This document shows positions 44,276 to 53,097 of a stretch of DNA of 64,000 nt, in pieces. Position numbers and translations under genes: made by a program. Source of the stretch: Variovorax boronicumulans (GTDB taxonomy: Bacteria; Pseudomonadota; Gammaproteobacteria; Burkholderiales; Burkholderiaceae_C); assembly GCF_030812215.1 (NCBI RefSeq), contig NZ_JAUSSG010000004.1:434001-498000 (forward strand), in the 5' to 3' direction. The notes beneath the pieces were generated by a model, which worked only from the letters and a program-made list of their open reading frames with translations, was not told where the DNA came from and searched no databases. The stretch's first letter is position 1. Each line of letters opens with the position of its first letter.

Positions 44276-45513
44276 TCGCTGTTGTCTTTCGTGATTTCCG
44301 GCTGCAGCGTGACGCCGCGCGCGAGCATGCGGTCGATGTCTTCGTCCGCATAGCCCGCTTCGCGCAGCAGCTCCACGCTCTGCTCACCGATGCGCGGTGC
44401 GGGCCGGCGGATCGATGCGGGCGTGGCGCTGTAGCGCCCGACCGGCGCGAGCGTGCGCATGCGGCCTTCGCTCGGGTGATCGAACTCGGGGAAGAAATCG
44501 ACCGCACGCAGGTGCGGGTCGTCGAGCAGGCTGTCGGTTGTGTGCAGGCGCGCGACCGGGATGTCGGCCGCCTCCAGCACCGCCATCCATTCGTCGCTGC
44601 GGCGCGTGGCCATCACCTCGGCAACGAACGCGTAGACCGCACCGATGTTCGCGGCGCGCGCCGTGTGCGTGCCGAACATCGGCGAGGTACGCAGTTCGGG
44701 CCGGCCGATCACCTCGAAGAAGGCCTGCCAGTGCTTGTCGTTGTAGATGAGCACGCTGAGGTGGCCGTCCGCCGTGGCGTAGGGCTTGCGGTGCGGCGCG
44801 AGCAGGCGCGCGTAGCCGGTGGGGCCGAGCGGCGGCTCGAAGCTGTGGCCGCCGAGGTGGTCGCCCATCACGAACTGCGAGAGCGCCTCGAACATCGGCA
44901 CTTCCACCGCCTGGCCCTTGCCGGTGCGCTGTGCGCTCAGCACCGCGGCGAGCAGCGCGATCGCGGCCTGCAGCCCCACGGCGCGATCGGCGAGCGTGAC
45001 GGGCGCGTAGCGCGGCGCATCGCCGCTCTGCTGCGCGAAGAGCGAGGCGACGCCGGCCGCGCCCTGGATCAGGTCGTCGTACGCGGGCTTGCCGGCGTAC
45101 GGGCCTTCTTCGCCGTAGCCGAACGCGCCGAGGTAGACGATCTTCGGGTTGACCGCCGCCACGGCTTCGTAGCCGAGCCCGAGCCGCGCCATCGCCTGCG
45201 GCCGCGTGTTGTAGATGAGCGCATCGCAACCCGCCGCGAGCCGGAGGCACGCTTCGCGGCCCTCGGGTTGCTTCAGGTCGAGCACGATCGAGCGCTTGTT
45301 GCGGTTCAGGTGCATCGCCATCGCGCCCATGCCCGCGTGGCGCATCGGCCCGACCGCGCGCAGGTTGTCGCCCGAAGGCGGCTCGACCTTGATGACGTCG
45401 GCACCGAGGTCGCCGAGCGTCTGCGTGGCATAGGGCCCCATCACCACGGCCGTGAGGTCGAGGATGCGGATGCCCTGCAGCGGGCCGGCGGCGGAGGTGT
45501 CGTGCGAACTCAT
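44272..45513 (-). CDS. CaiB/BaiF family (class III) CoA-transferase
   Basis: A 413-residue family III CoA-transferase (LDLTAVVMGPYATQTLGDLGADVIKVEPP; Asp in PAYDDLIQGAAG). Starts at ATG 45513, overlapping the Bug stop, and ends overlapping the acyl-CoA dehydrogenase start, both as ATGA. Together these two enzymes would activate and then dehydrogenate a carboxylic acid brought in with the help of the Bug protein. Confidence 0.92.
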   Translation of the reverse strand: MSSHDTSAAGPLQGIRILDLTAVVMGPYATQTLGDLGADVIKVEPPSGDNLRAVGPMRHAGMGAMAMHLNRNKRSIVLDLKQPEGREACLRLAAGCDALIYNTRPQAMARLGLGYEAVAAVNPKIVYLGAFGYGEEGPYAGKPAYDDLIQGAAGVASLFAQQSGDAPRYAPVTLADRAVGLQAAIALLAAVLSAQRTGKGQAVEVPMFEALSQFVMGDHLGGHSFEPPLGPTGYARLLAPHRKPYATADGHLSVLIYNDKHWQAFFEVIGRPELRTSPMFGTHTARAANIGAVYAFVAEVMATRRSDEWMAVLEAADIPVARLHTTDSLLDDPHLRAVDFFPEFDHPSEGRMRTLAPVGRYSATPASIRRPAPRIGEQSVELLREAGYADEDIDRMLARGVTLQPEITKDNSE

Positions 45514-46523
45514 TCGGGTTGAATGCCCGCGGCCTGGATCAGCTTCTTCCACTTCGCAAGTTCGGACACGGTGAACGCACCCAGCTCTTCCGGCGTGCTG
45601 CCGAAGGCATCGAAGCCCAGCTTGCTCACCCGCTCGCGGAACACCGCGCCGTTCGCCATGTCCGACAGCGCCTTGTTGAGCTTCAGCACGATGTCGCGCG
45701 GCGTGCCGGCGGGCGCGAACACGCCGTTCCATGACGTGATGTCGAAGCCCTTGAGCTCGGGCGTGTCGGCCAGCGGCGGCAGTTCGGGAAAGAGCTTGGT
45801 ACGCTCCTGCGTGGTGACCGCGATCGCGCGCATCTTGCCGGCTTTCACCGTAGCGAGCCCCGCGGCGAGGTCGACCACCATCATCGACACCTGCCCGCCG
45901 ATCAGGTCGGCAATGGCAGGCGGCGTGCTCTTGTAGGGCACGTGCAGCATCGGCACGCCGCTCATGCGCGAGAGCGTGGCGCCGCTCACGATGCCGGTGC
46001 TGTTGCCGCTCGCATAGGTCAGCTTGCCGGGGTTGGCGCGGCCCCAGGCCAGCAGTTCGGCCACGGTCTTCACCGGCAGGTCGTTGTTGACCACCAGCAT
46101 GAACGGCAGATTGCCCATGCGGCTCACCGGCGCGAAGTCCTTCACCGGGTCGTAGGGCAGGTGCTTCATCAAGCTCGGGTTGGCCGAGTGCGTGGTGTTG
46201 GTGGTCATGAAGAGCGTGTAGCCGTCGGGCGCCGCCTTGGCCACCGCCTCCGCGCCGATCACGCCGTTGGCGCCCGCCTTGTTGTCGACGATGACCGAGC
46301 CCTTCAGCGCCTCGCCCAGCATCTGCCCGGTGATGCGCGCCACCGCGTCGGTGCCGCTGCCGGCCGCGAAAGGCACGACCAGGCGGATCGGCTGCTTCGG
46401 GTAGCCGCCGTCCTGCGCGAAGGCCCAGGGCGCGGCGCCCGCGAGGCCCGCCGCGGCGCCGATGGAAATGAAACGGCGGCGGCTTTCCACCGCGACTGTT
46501 TCTGTCGCGTTCTTCGTCTGCAT
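45510..46523 (-). CDS. Bug family substrate-binding protein with Tat-type signal
   Basis: A 337-residue TctC-type protein. The signal region ESRRRFISIGAAAGLAGAAPWAFAQ has the twin-arginine pattern SRRxF, so Tat export is likely; the two nearby Bug proteins look Sec-dependent. The mature motif is PKQPIRLVVPFAAGSGTDAVAR. It lies between the cupin and CoA-transferase genes, overlapping the latter. Confidence 0.9.
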   Translation of the reverse strand: MQTKNATETVAVESRRRFISIGAAAGLAGAAPWAFAQDGGYPKQPIRLVVPFAAGSGTDAVARITGQMLGEALKGSVIVDNKAGANGVIGAEAVAKAAPDGYTLFMTTNTTHSANPSLMKHLPYDPVKDFAPVSRMGNLPFMLVVNNDLPVKTVAELLAWGRANPGKLTYASGNSTGIVSGATLSRMSGVPMLHVPYKSTPPAIADLIGGQVSMMVVDLAAGLATVKAGKMRAIAVTTQERTKLFPELPPLADTPELKGFDITSWNGVFAPAGTPRDIVLKLNKALSDMANGAVFRERVSKLGFDAFGSTPEELGAFTVSELAKWKKLIQAAGIQPE

Positions 46524-46549
46524 GGTTTTTGTCTCCGGGTGGTTGTCGT

Positions 46550-46942
46550 TCAGGGCCGGATCACGCGCTCCGGCAGTTCCTCGTACGGCGGGCTGTAGAT
46601 CACCAGCACGCGCACCGGCTCGTCGCTCACCACCGTGAAGGTGTGCATCGCGTCGGCCGGAAAAAAGCAGCTGTCGCCGGGGTGCAGCTCCTGCCGCTGG
46701 CCGCCCACCTCGGCGACCGCGCGGCCCTCGAGCATGTAGCAGACCTGCTCGATGCCCGGATGCGCATGCGGGAGCGCCCCCTTGCCCTTCTGGATGTGAC
46801 CCACCAGCACCTCGAGCTGCTTCGCGCCCACAGTCTCGGGGCCGATCAGCCGCTTGTTCAGCGTGCCGGTGTGGTTGGCAGGGTGGTAGCCGGCGATGTC
46901 GGCTTCGCGGATGAAGTAGCGAGGGGCGTTGGTCGTGGTCAT
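46550..46942 (-). CDS. Cupin domain protein
   Basis: A 130-residue single cupin barrel. The metal-binding motif is GALPHAHPGIEQVCYMLEGRAVAEVGG, followed by HPGDSCFFPADAMHTFTVVSDEP. It probably binds a metal and either isomerises or senses a pathway intermediate. The start overlaps the iclR stop (ATGA). Confidence 0.88.
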   Translation of the reverse strand: MTTTNAPRYFIREADIAGYHPANHTGTLNKRLIGPETVGAKQLEVLVGHIQKGKGALPHAHPGIEQVCYMLEGRAVAEVGGQRQELHPGDSCFFPADAMHTFTVVSDEPVRVLVIYSPPYEELPERVIRP

Positions 46943-47688
46943 CGGGGGTTTTCTGTCTTGGGTTCGATCGCGAGGCAGGCCGAACGCAGCATCGCGGCGA
47001 TGTCCTCGATGCGCGGCTCCACGCGGTAGCGCGGGCCGGCCACCGAGATCGCGTAGGCCTCGCCGCCGATGCGCAGCGGCCAGGCCAGGCCGATCAGGTC
47101 GGGAATGCTTTCACCGAGGTTGCCGTACCAGCCGCGCGCGGCGGAGCGCTGGAGCTCGGCTTCGATGGCGTCGGCGGTGGTGAGGGTGGCGTCGGTGAGC
47201 GGCAGGAGCGCGGTGCTGTCCAGGAGCTTGCGGCGCGCCTCGGGCGCGAGCGTGGAGAGCAGCGCGCGGCCCAGCGAATTGGCATACGCCGGGCGCGTTT
47301 CGCCCGACTCGGCCGTGTAGCGGATGCGCTGCGGCGCGCTCAGCACGTCGAGGTAGACGACGTGCCCCGCATCGCGGAACTTGCCGAACACCACGGTCTC
47401 GCGGGCGGCGTCGCGCAGTTCCTCGAGCGTGGCCTTCACCCGGTCGAGCACCGGATCGTGCGCGGCGATGACCTGCGCCATCGCGAGCAGCCGGCCCGTC
47501 GGGTAGTAGCCCTGGCGACGGCCGGTCTCGTACATGTAGCCCTGCTCTTCGAGCGTGCGGATGAGCCCAAGGCAGCTGGACACCGGCATGTCGAGGAGGC
47601 GCGCCATCTCGGACAGCGCCAGCGGCTGCTTCTCCCGGGCGAAGAGCTCGACGATCTCGATCACGCGAAACGCTGTTTTCACAACCAT
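46939..47688 (-). CDS. IclR family transcriptional regulator
   Basis: A 249-residue IclR protein: winged helix at about 1-70 (ALSEMARLLDMPVSSCLGLIRTLEEQGYM) and an effector domain with SGETRPAYANSLGRALLSTL and AISVAGPRYRVEP. It is the first gene of the operon it probably controls. A TTTTC-8-GAAAA dyad (47696-47713) lies eight bases upstream of the start codon. Confidence 0.92.
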   Translation of the reverse strand: MVVKTAFRVIEIVELFAREKQPLALSEMARLLDMPVSSCLGLIRTLEEQGYMYETGRRQGYYPTGRLLAMAQVIAAHDPVLDRVKATLEELRDAARETVVFGKFRDAGHVVYLDVLSAPQRIRYTAESGETRPAYANSLGRALLSTLAPEARRKLLDSTALLPLTDATLTTADAIEAELQRSAARGWYGNLGESIPDLIGLAWPLRIGGEAYAISVAGPRYRVEPRIEDIAAMLRSACLAIEPKTENPR

Positions 47689-47695
47689 GAATAAA

Positions 47696-47713
47696 TTTTC
47701 GCGTATGTGAAAA
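47696..47713. promoter_or_regulatory. Possible IclR operator dyad
   Basis: TTTTC (47696-47700) and GAAAA (47709-47713) form a short inverted pair directly before the iclR ATG, in an A+T-rich leader. The arms are short, so chance is possible. Confidence 0.3.
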
Positions 47714-47776
47714 ACAAACGTGTCAGGGTTTCCCCTTTGATCGCCTCCTTTCAGCGAGATCGTGCGTGTGCATCGG

Positions 47777-48697
47777 TCAGTAGCCGCGGACGGGATCGAC
47801 GATGCCGTTGATCGGCAGCCCCTCTTCCATCGCGCGGATCTTCGCGGCGATCTGGGTAATGGATTCCTCGCGCAGCGTGCGCGCCGAGCCGTGCGGCGTC
47901 ACGGTGATCTTCGGGTGGCGCCAGAACGCGTGGTCGGCCGGCAGCGGCTCGACCTGGAACACATCGAGCGTCGCGCCCGCGAGTTCACCGGCATCCAGCA
48001 TCGGGATCAGGTCGTCTTCGACCAGATGCCCGCCGCGCGCGATGCTGATGAGATAGCCCTCGGGCTTCAGCTTGCCCAGCGTCTTGCGGTTCAGGATGCC
48101 GCGCGTGGCTTCGGTCAGCGGCAAGAGGTTGACCAGCACGCGCGTGGACGAAAGGAACTCGTCGAACTGCGCCTCGCCGCTGAACACCTGCACGCCGTCG
48201 ATGGCCTTGGGCGAGCGGCTCCAGCCCAGCACCGGGAACTCGAACTGCGCGACGGCCTTGGCCACGCGTTCGCCCAGCACGCCGAGCCCCATGATCCCGA
48301 CCGGAAAATCGCGCCTGAGCTTCGGCTTGCGGTAGCTCCACTTGCCTTCGCGCGCATCCGCTTCGTAGATGTCGAATTCGCGGAAATGGCGGATGAGCGT
48401 GTGGCACACGTATTCGGCCATCTGCACCGACATGCCCGCGTCGTCGAGCCGCACGATGCGCGTGTGCGCGGGCACCTTGAGCTTGAGCAGGGCGTCGACG
48501 CCCGCGCCGATGTTGAAGATGCCGCGCAGTTGCGGCTGCTGGTCGATGAATTCCTGCGGCGGCGCCCACACCACGGCATGGTCGGCCTGCGGCGCGCCGG
48601 GCTTCCAGGCTTCGATGACGGCATCGGGGAGTTCGGCCTGCAGGCCTTCGATCCAGGGGTCTGGGCGGTTGTCGGTGAGGTAGACGGTGATTCGCAT
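47777..48697 (-). CDS. ghrA: Glyoxylate/hydroxypyruvate reductase A-type dehydrogenase
   Basis: A 306-residue D-2-hydroxyacid dehydrogenase of the GhrA type. NAD(P)-binding loop GIMGLGVLGERVA; catalytic Arg in ISIARGGHLVEDD, Glu in DVFQVEPLP and His in VTPHGSART. It reduces glyoxylate or hydroxypyruvate. It is monocistronic, with the 267-bp structured repeat starting 14 bp upstream of its start codon. Confidence 0.92.
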   Translation of the reverse strand: MRITVYLTDNRPDPWIEGLQAELPDAVIEAWKPGAPQADHAVVWAPPQEFIDQQPQLRGIFNIGAGVDALLKLKVPAHTRIVRLDDAGMSVQMAEYVCHTLIRHFREFDIYEADAREGKWSYRKPKLRRDFPVGIMGLGVLGERVAKAVAQFEFPVLGWSRSPKAIDGVQVFSGEAQFDEFLSSTRVLVNLLPLTEATRGILNRKTLGKLKPEGYLISIARGGHLVEDDLIPMLDAGELAGATLDVFQVEPLPADHAFWRHPKITVTPHGSARTLREESITQIAAKIRAMEEGLPINGIVDPVRGY

Positions 48698-48710
48698 GGG
48701 GACGAATCTT

Positions 48711-48977
48711 AGGGTCTGTTAGCGCTATTTCCGGCGTCGCGTTGGCAGTCCAAGGGGCTGGCTGCAAGGCGCCCAAGCGCAGCAAGGCATTGGCCTTGCA
48801 AGCGCGGGCAACGCCGCAGACGGCCCCTTGGACTGCCAACCCTTCGGGAAGGTATGCCAAGGCGGGCCACTCGGCGTTGCGCTCCTTGCGTGTGCGCATG
48901 CACACGCGGCGTCGCGCGCCTTGATTGGCCCGCCTTGGCATACCTTCGCGACGCCGGAAATAGCGTTAACGGACCCT
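48711..48977. repeat. 267-bp cloverleaf-like structured repeat
   Basis: This fills most of the 354-bp gap between ghrA and the EthD gene. Outer arms 48711-48741 and 48947-48977 pair over 31 positions, with two G-U wobbles and no other mismatch. Inside are two perfect stems: 17 bp (48742-48758 with 48823-48839) and 21 bp (48849-48869 with 48926-48946). Each holds a further 8-bp hairpin (48763-48770 with 48793-48800; 48888-48895 with 48900-48907). The whole folds as a three-way junction. No reading frame of interest is seen. Confidence 0.85.
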
Positions 48978-49051
48978 AGAGGCCGCTGACGGGGCGCGCA
49001 CGGATGGCTATGCTCGATCCCACTCGCACCTCAATCCATCCGGAGACCCCC

Positions 49052-49366
49052 ATGATCAAGTTCAGCGTGATGTACCCCTATGCGCCCGACGCCCGCTTCG
49101 ACCACACCTACTACCGCGAGAAGCACATGCCGCTGCTGAAGGCGCGCATGGGCGATGCCTGCATCTCGTACACCATCGACAAGGGCCTGGGCGGCGGCGC
49201 CCCCGATTCGCCGCCCGTCTACGTCGCCATGTGCCACGTCTTCGCCGAGTCGCTCGAATCCTTCCAGAAGGCTTTCGGCCCGCATGCGAAGGAGGTCAGG
49301 GACGACGTGAAGAACTACACCGACATCGCGCCCGTGATGCAGTTCAGCGAGGTGGTGGTGGGCTGA
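49052..49366 (+). CDS. EthD family protein
   Basis: A 104-residue alpha/beta barrel protein (MIKFSVMYPYAPDARFDHTYYREKHMPLLKARMG). EthD-like proteins are needed for some monooxygenase and ether-degradation systems, but this short form is widespread and of unknown role. GGAGA precedes the ATG at 49052; the upstream in-frame ATG has no such signal. No partner gene is adjacent. Confidence 0.85.
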   Translation: MIKFSVMYPYAPDARFDHTYYREKHMPLLKARMGDACISYTIDKGLGGGAPDSPPVYVAMCHVFAESLESFQKAFGPHAKEVRDDVKNYTDIAPVMQFSEVVVG

Positions 49367-49397
49367 ACGCCCGCCCCGCTCTCTTCACGCCCACGCT

Positions 49398-50354
49398 TCA
49401 CGCCGTCCTGGCCCCGCGCCGACGGCGCCACAGCACCCGCACCAGCCACCCCAGCGGCAAGCCCACCAGCAACAGCCACGGCAACACCGCCGCCACGAAA
49501 GTGATGAGCACGCCCACGCTCTCCGCCAGCACCGAACCGGCTTCGCGCAGCGCACGCATCATCGGGTTGTAGCTCTGGCCGCCCTGCGACAGCGTGCGCG
49601 TCGGCGTGAACTGGATCTGGATGTGCTGCTTGCTCGTCTGCTGCTCCAGCACCTTGCGCTGGGTGGCGATGGCGTCGAGTTCGGCCTGCGTGTCCGACAG
49701 CGTGCGCTGAATGGCCAGCAGGTCGGCCATGGTGCGCTTGGTGACCGTGTCGCGCAGCATCAGCCGCAGGCTGTCGCGGAACTCGACGCGGTTCTTGATG
49801 CGCGCCTCGACGTCGATCACCTCGGCGGTCTTGTCTTCGCTCGTGGTGTTTTGCGACACCACCTTGGCCACGCCCGCGAGGCCGCTGAGCAGCTTGTCGA
49901 CATCGGCCGGCACCACGCGCATCTCGAGCATCGCGTTGCCGGGTTGCTGCGGTGTCTCGCGCAGCAGCGAGGACGACAACAGCTCGCACTGCAGCGTGCC
50001 GCAGAGGTCGCGCACCTTGCCCCAGGCATCGGCGAGCTGCTCGGGCGGTACCTCGACGTTCAGGTCTTGCCGTACCGCGAGATAACGCTGCAGCGGCGAC
50101 TGCTCGGACTGGCCCGCATCGGCGGCGGCCTGTTCGACTTGCGGCGCGGCGCGCGACTGCTCCCTCTTCATCGCCATGCCACCCGCAAAGCCCGAAGGCG
50201 CCGACATGGGGGCAGGTGGCGGAGCGGCGTCGAGCGAAGCAACCTCAGCGCGCTGGCAACCGGCCAGCGCGAGCGCGGCCGCCAGGGCCAGCATGGCAAC
50301 GCCCGTACGGCGACGGGCGAGACGGGGCGAAACGAAGAGCGTGCGATGCGTCAT
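49398..50354 (-). CDS. DUF4349 lipoprotein
   Basis: A 318-residue envelope protein. Signal peptide with lipobox LALAGC, then a Pro/Ala linker, then the DUF4349 body (DLNVEVPPEQLADAWGKVRDLC, SQNTTSEDKTAEVIDVEARIKN) with a coiled coil near LADLLAIQRTLSDTQAELDAIATQ. A hydrophobic helix (VLITFVAAVLPWLLLVGLPLG) close to the C-terminus is followed by a basic tail. So it is anchored at both ends. The ATG at 50354 has GGGA upstream. It lies 59 bp after the biotin-carboxylase gene; function unknown. Confidence 0.82.
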   Translation of the reverse strand: MTHRTLFVSPRLARRRTGVAMLALAAALALAGCQRAEVASLDAAPPPAPMSAPSGFAGGMAMKREQSRAAPQVEQAAADAGQSEQSPLQRYLAVRQDLNVEVPPEQLADAWGKVRDLCGTLQCELLSSSLLRETPQQPGNAMLEMRVVPADVDKLLSGLAGVAKVVSQNTTSEDKTAEVIDVEARIKNRVEFRDSLRLMLRDTVTKRTMADLLAIQRTLSDTQAELDAIATQRKVLEQQTSKQHIQIQFTPTRTLSQGGQSYNPMMRALREAGSVLAESVGVLITFVAAVLPWLLLVGLPLGWLVRVLWRRRRGARTA

Positions 50355-50413
50355 GAAAGATCCCTTGAAGTGATGACTACCGCAGCTGATACGGGCGAGA
50401 CCCCGCAACGGGG

Positions 50414-52417
50414 TTAAACCGTTGCCGTGGCCATTCGCAACAATTCGTCGCCCTCGGCCACCTGCTCGCCGGGCGAGAACATCAGTTCTTCGACCGTGCC
50501 ATCGGCGGGCGCTGCGATGGTGTGTTCCATTTTCATCGCCTCCATCACCGCCAGCGGTTGGCCGCGGCTGACCTTGTCGCCGGCCTTGACCGCAAAGGAC
50601 ACGACCTTCCCGGGCATCGGCGCGGTGAGCCGGCCGCCTTCGGACTGCGTGTCGCCCGCGTGGGCCAGGCGGTCGATGGCGGTGATCTTCGTGGCGCCCT
50701 TGGAGGCGAACACGTGCGCCGTGGCGCCGTCCAGGTGCACATCGAGCGTCTGGCGCGATCCGCCGAACTCGACCTCGAACTCGCCCGTCGGGAACTGGCC
50801 GATGACCAGCGGCCCGGCCGTGCCGCCGGCTTCGAGCCAGAGGCCGCCGTCGCGCTTGTAGGTCAGCACGGCGGTCTGCTCCGCACCGCGGAACTCGAAG
50901 TCGAAGTGGCGGCGGTATTCGCCCAATGCGCGCCAGCCGTCACGGCGGGCAAAGGGATCGGGCATCTTCGCGGGCCACTCGGTGATCAACGTGCGCGTGA
51001 TCGCGGCTGCGGCGGCCAGCGGAAGGCCCAGCGCCTCGCGGTCGAACAGCACCGCGCGCTCGCGCTCGATCAGCGCGGTGTCCAGGTTGGCCTTCGAGAA
51101 CGAGTCGGTCGCCAAAATGCCGCGCAGGAACTGCACGTTCGTCGCCACGCCCACGATCTGCACCTGCGCGAGCGCCGCGTCGAGCCGGGCCAGCGCCTCG
51201 GCGCGCGTGCTGCCGTGCACGATCAGCTTAGCGATCATCGAGTCGTAGAACGGCGAGATCTCGCCGCCCTCGCGCACACCGTCGTCGATGCGCACGCGGC
51301 TGCGCTGAAACGCAGTCGCCTGGGGCTTGCGGTACAAGCGCAGCGTGCCGGTGGCGGGGAGGAAGTTGTTGTCGGGGTTCTCGGCGCAGATGCGCGCCTC
51401 GATCGCGTGGCCGTGGATCTGCAGGTCCGCCTGCTTCGCCGGCAGCGTCTCGCCCGAGGCCACGCGCAGTTGCCACTCCACCAGGTCGAGGCCGGTGATG
51501 GCTTCGGTCACCGGGTGCTCCACCTGCAGGCGGGTGTTCATCTCCATGAAGAAGAAGTTCATCTCACCGCCTTCGCGCTGCTCGACGATGAACTCGACCG
51601 TGCCCGCACCCACGTAGTTCACTGCACGCGCGGCAGCCACTGCGGCATCGCCCATCTGCTTTCGCATCGCCTCGGTCATGCCGGGCGCGGGCGCTTCTTC
51701 CAGCACCTTCTGGTGGCGGCGCTGCACCGAGCAGTCACGCTCGAACAGGTAGACATAGTTGCCGTGCGTGTCGCCGAACACCTGGATCTCGATGTGGCGC
51801 GGGCGCTGCACGTACTTCTCGATCAGCACTGCGTCGTCGCCGAAGCTGTTGATGGCCTCGCGCTTGCACGAAGCCAACGCCGCCTCGAAGTCCGCGGCCT
51901 TGTCGACCGCGCGCATGCCCTTGCCGCCGCCGCCCGCGCTCGCCTTGATGAGCACCGGGTAACCGATGCGGTCGGCTTCGCGCTGCAGCAGCGCCGGGTC
52001 CTGGTCGTGGCCGTGGTAGCCGGGCACCAGCGGTACGCCGGCCTTTTCCATCAGCTGCTTCGACTCGGCCTTCAGGCCCATCGCCTTGATCGCCGAGGGC
52101 GGCGGGCCGATGAAGACCAGCCCTGCGTCGGCGCAGGCCTGCGCGAACTCCTCGTTCTCGCTCAGGAAGCCGTAGCCAGGGTGCACCGCTTCGGCGCCCG
52201 TGGCCTTGGCGGCTTCGAGGATCCGCTCCCAACGCAGGTAGCTTTCCTTGGGTGCGCTGCCGCCGATGTGCACCGACTCGTCGCAGGCGCGCACGTGGTT
52301 GGCATGCGCGTCGGCATCGGAATACACGGCGACCGTGCGGATGGCCATGCGGCGTGCAGTTGCCGCCACACGGCAGGCGATTTCACCGCGATTGGCGATC
52401 AGGATCTTCTTAAACAT
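50414..52417 (-). CDS. liuD: Methylcrotonoyl-CoA carboxylase, biotin-containing alpha subunit
   Basis: A 667-residue biotin carboxylase/biotin carrier protein. The ATP-grasp core has KKILIANRGEIACRV, the ATP loop KASAGGGGKGMR and MEMNTRLQVEHPVTE. The biotin site EAMKMEH is at about residue 629. It pairs with the carboxyltransferase at 54433-56061 to carboxylate 3-methylcrotonyl-CoA in leucine breakdown; the cluster makes this more likely than propionyl- or acetyl-CoA carboxylase. Its start overlaps the DUF4126 gene by 8 bp. Confidence 0.93.
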   Translation of the reverse strand: MFKKILIANRGEIACRVAATARRMAIRTVAVYSDADAHANHVRACDESVHIGGSAPKESYLRWERILEAAKATGAEAVHPGYGFLSENEEFAQACADAGLVFIGPPPSAIKAMGLKAESKQLMEKAGVPLVPGYHGHDQDPALLQREADRIGYPVLIKASAGGGGKGMRAVDKAADFEAALASCKREAINSFGDDAVLIEKYVQRPRHIEIQVFGDTHGNYVYLFERDCSVQRRHQKVLEEAPAPGMTEAMRKQMGDAAVAAARAVNYVGAGTVEFIVEQREGGEMNFFFMEMNTRLQVEHPVTEAITGLDLVEWQLRVASGETLPAKQADLQIHGHAIEARICAENPDNNFLPATGTLRLYRKPQATAFQRSRVRIDDGVREGGEISPFYDSMIAKLIVHGSTRAEALARLDAALAQVQIVGVATNVQFLRGILATDSFSKANLDTALIERERAVLFDREALGLPLAAAAAITRTLITEWPAKMPDPFARRDGWRALGEYRRHFDFEFRGAEQTAVLTYKRDGGLWLEAGGTAGPLVIGQFPTGEFEVEFGGSRQTLDVHLDGATAHVFASKGATKITAIDRLAHAGDTQSEGGRLTAPMPGKVVSFAVKAGDKVSRGQPLAVMEAMKMEHTIAAPADGTVEELMFSPGEQVAEGDELLRMATATV

Positions 52418-53084
52418 TCGGAGTGTCTCCCGGAGGATTCTTTTTCAGTTGAAACGCAGGCACGACGCCCGGATCGGATCGGCCGCTGAAGATGCGGGCC
52501 ACGCGGCTGAACAGCGCGCGCAGGAAGCGCCAGCTCTTGCGGATGAGCCACACGCTGAGCACCAGCACGACGACGAACAGCGCAAGAAAGACGAAGGGAT
52601 GTGCGACGGCGAGCCACAGTCCGGCCGGCACCATCGTGTCTTCGACCAGCGAGGCGCCCACGTTGGAGAACGGCTCGGGCGAGGTGTTGATGGCCGCGCG
52701 CGTCGTGGCCTTGGCCGCATGCGCCGTGGCCGCGAAGCCGCCGCCGACCAGCGCGGCAGCGATGGCCATCACGCCGTGGTCCGCACCGAAGACGCTGGCC
52801 GCGAGCGCCGCACCGGCGGGAATGCGAATGGCGGTGTGCACCACGTCCCAGAGCGAATCGAGCCCCGGAATCTTGTCGGCGAAGAACTCGATGAACACCA
52901 TGAAGCCGCTGGCCGCGATGACCACCGGGTGCGCCAGCAGTTGCAGCCCGCCCGGCAGCGGCACCCAGCCGAAGTAGCCGACCACGCCGGTCAACAGCAC
53001 GACGAGGTACAGGCGCACGCCGCTGGCCCAGCCGATGGCGGCGGCCAGTGCGAGCAGCTGGGGCATGTCGAGGCTGGTGTTCAT
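52410..53084 (-). CDS. DUF4126 family membrane protein
   Basis: A 224-residue integral membrane protein. Hydrophobic segments include LALAAAIGWASGVRLYLVVLLTGVVGYFGW and PFVFLALFVVVLVLSVWLI. The DUF4126 region has FFADKIPGLDSLWDVVHT. Embedded in the liu operon between the SMI1/KNR4 gene and liuD. Function unknown. Confidence 0.85.
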   Translation of the reverse strand: MNTSLDMPQLLALAAAIGWASGVRLYLVVLLTGVVGYFGWVPLPGGLQLLAHPVVIAASGFMVFIEFFADKIPGLDSLWDVVHTAIRIPAGAALAASVFGADHGVMAIAAALVGGGFAATAHAAKATTRAAINTSPEPFSNVGASLVEDTMVPAGLWLAVAHPFVFLALFVVVLVLSVWLIRKSWRFLRALFSRVARIFSGRSDPGVVPAFQLKKNPPGDTPNV

Positions 53085-53097
53085 GGTGCGGCCCTCT

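Noticed and set aside
48709..48924. Small open frames inside the cloverleaf element
   Set aside because: They exist on both strands as a result of the inverted symmetry, with no Shine-Dalgarno and no recognisable domain.
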